Positions 62,802-64,000 of a DNA stretch of 64,000 bases are shown piece by piece. Within the stretch, counting starts at the first letter, position 1. Each line of letters opens with the position of its first letter. The notes below the pieces were generated by a model. That model saw only the letters and a list, made by a program, of their open reading frames with translations. It was not told the DNA's origin and did no database searches. Both the position numbers and the translations under genes were made by a program. The stretch spans positions 62,001 through 126,000 of the forward strand of contig NZ_JAMLJL010000005.1 of NCBI RefSeq assembly GCF_023634845.1, in the 5' to 3' direction. This DNA comes from Flavobacterium amniphilum. GTDB lineage: Bacteria; Bacteroidota; Bacteroidia; Flavobacteriales; Flavobacteriaceae.

Positions 62802-64000
62802 CTATTTTCCCTTCGGAAGATTTTTAGGTGTTTCCTTGTTGGAATCCATCATTTCCATGAGTTTCATTCCCAGTAAACCACTGATACCTCCATCGGCACC
62901 ATTGTTACCCGAAATCAGGACATCAGGAATCACTTTGATATTCCCTTTACCGATTTCCTCCGTGATTTTATATTTCGTAAAGTTATCTCCACCCATAGCC
63001 GAAACCTGTAATTGGTAAGCTTCAGCCGTAGATTTACCGATAGCCATGATTTTTTCAGCCTCAGCCAAACCGGTTTTAGAGATCTTTTCCGCTTCAGCAC
63101 TTGCATTCAAACGGGTAGCTTCCGCCTGTGCACCTGCTCTTGCTTTAGTTGCTTCCGCTTCCGCCTGCGCTCTCATTTTAGTTGCTTCAGCTTCAGCATT
63201 TACGTTTAATTTCAAACTGGTAGCATCCCCTTCCGCTTTTTTAACCGTTGCATCGGCAGTACGTTGTGCGATTTCCACACTTTGAGAAGCCCGTACGATT
63301 TCCTTCTGCATGTCAGCGATAGCCGTTTCCTTCTCCATACCCTGACGTTGTTCCTGCGCCATCTTTTGCGTTTGATATGTCTTTTGTTCCTCTTCTGCGA
63401 TCTTTCTGTCGGTTAACGTTTTCATCAACGAATCCGGTGGCACGATATCACCGATCAACGTATCTACAGCATTCACATTATATTCATCCAATACCACTTT
63501 GATGTGATTTTTAGCCGATTCCTGGCGTTCTTTACGCGTACTTAAGAACGAAATCACATCACTTTCCTGCGCCGAGTTACGGAAATAGTTACCAATGGTA
63601 GGCTCCAAAACCTGGGAAACCAAATTCGTCATGCTACCGAAACGTGCGATTACCTTTGGCGCTTCATTAGCCGGAACGTGGATAATTTGCGACACGTCAA
63701 GGTTAAAAGGGAAACCGTCTTTAGAACGAACCGTAATGGTAGATAAATTATGGTCTAAGTTATGCGATTCACTTCTTGCATCAGCCCAGTTTAATACCAA
63801 GTTAGTTGTAGGCACCAATTCCAGTTTAGTCGTATACTTATTCAACGCATATTTACCAGGTCCAAGCGGTTCCATCCAAACACCGCGCTGTCCTTTAGAC
63901 ACAATATTACCATGTTTGAAATGTTCGCCTGTTACATCCTGACCGTCTTCACCAATATACGAGATTACAACCCCAACATAACCGATAGGCACATCCGTCA
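62802..64000 (-). CDS. SPFH/flotillin-like protein, N-terminus beyond the window
   Basis: About 399 residues are visible. The SPFH (band 7) domain covers the N-terminal half (VPIGYVGVVISYIG to about 190). A long Ala/Glu-rich coiled coil follows (about 190-335; repeats such as AEAEATKARAGAQAEATRL), as in flotillins, and a Gly-rich tail. These proteins form rings on membranes and organise domains. The frame stays open to the window edge without an ATG (only GTG at 63990-63992), so the true start and its membrane segment probably lie outside. Confidence 0.88.
   Translation of the reverse strand, partial: TDVPIGYVGVVISYIGEDGQDVTGEHFKHGNIVSKGQRGVWMEPLGPGKYALNKYTTKLELVPTTNLVLNWADARSESHNLDHNLSTITVRSKDGFPFNLDVSQIIHVPANEAPKVIARFGSMTNLVSQVLEPTIGNYFRNSAQESDVISFLSTRKERQESAKNHIKVVLDEYNVNAVDTLIGDIVPPDSLMKTLTDRKIAEEEQKTYQTQKMAQEQRQGMEKETAIADMQKEIVRASQSVEIAQRTADATVKKAEGDATSLKLNVNAEAEATKMRAQAEAEATKARAGAQAEATRLNASAEAEKISKTGLAEAEKIMAIGKSTAEAYQLQVSAMGGDNFTKYKITEEIGKGNIKVIPDVLISGNNGADGGISGLLGMKLMEMMDSNKETPKNLPKGK

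Overview
The window comes from an AT-rich member of the Bacteroidota, most likely a Flavobacterium or close relative. The evidence is a type VI secretion system of the Bacteroidota subtype (T6SSiii, with TssN and TssO and without TssJ/L/M), a secreted protein with a type IX secretion sorting domain, the rho-DUF4293 gene pair, and TAnnTTTG-type -7 promoter elements instead of sigma70 boxes. No rRNA, tRNA, insertion sequence, phage or CRISPR array was seen.

Region 1 (1-11628) is ordinary chromosome. It holds the end of a response regulator, then a YaiO-like barrel, a HEAT-like protein and a family 2 glycosyltransferase (an exopolysaccharide-type cluster). Next come rho and DUF4293, a LuxR-type two-component operon whose kinase probably starts at CTG, a phosphodiesterase, a cysteine desulfurase and a glycerophosphodiester phosphodiesterase.

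Region 2 (12007-41682) is a T6SS effector island read on the minus strand. It is built from two copies of one module: major Hcp, hairpin, minor Hcp, then VgrG, then cargo. Module A (25664 down to 12007) carries a candidate effector/lipoprotein pair, VgrG, a Tle1-type lipase with a DUF2931 lipoprotein, a 4-TM protein, a putative adaptor, a DUF4280 (PAAR-like) protein, a large M15 peptidase plus GH24 lysozyme protein, and three exported proteins that look like immunity factors. Module B (41682 down to 26561) carries VgrG, a C39-like cysteine-peptidase effector, two lipoproteins, a caspase/CHAT-like effector with a membrane-anchored partner, a second adaptor, a 1381-residue LysM-DUF4280-lysozyme-LAS peptidase protein, and three related lipoproteins. 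Three effectors share a short N-terminal repeat that resembles the VgrG needle and may dock them on the spike.

Region 3 (42003-56572) is the T6SSiii machine. A minus-strand operon runs from a degenerate NlpC/P60 lipoprotein through tssG, tssN, tssK, tssO and tssB to tssC. A divergent plus-strand operon encodes two duplicated PKD membrane proteins and TssH/ClpV. A converging minus-strand operon encodes an unknown protein, tssE and tssF. I found no tssR and no tssA.

Region 4 (56573-64000) holds a large secreted LRR-like adhesin, a propeller-M28-PDZ peptidase and the truncated gene of an SPFH/flotillin-like protein.

Four 21-bp-period tandem arrays lie between genes. Three belong to one family (GGCTCCACAA core) and share a 3' flank. 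The fourth has a different core and a 42-bp higher-order period.
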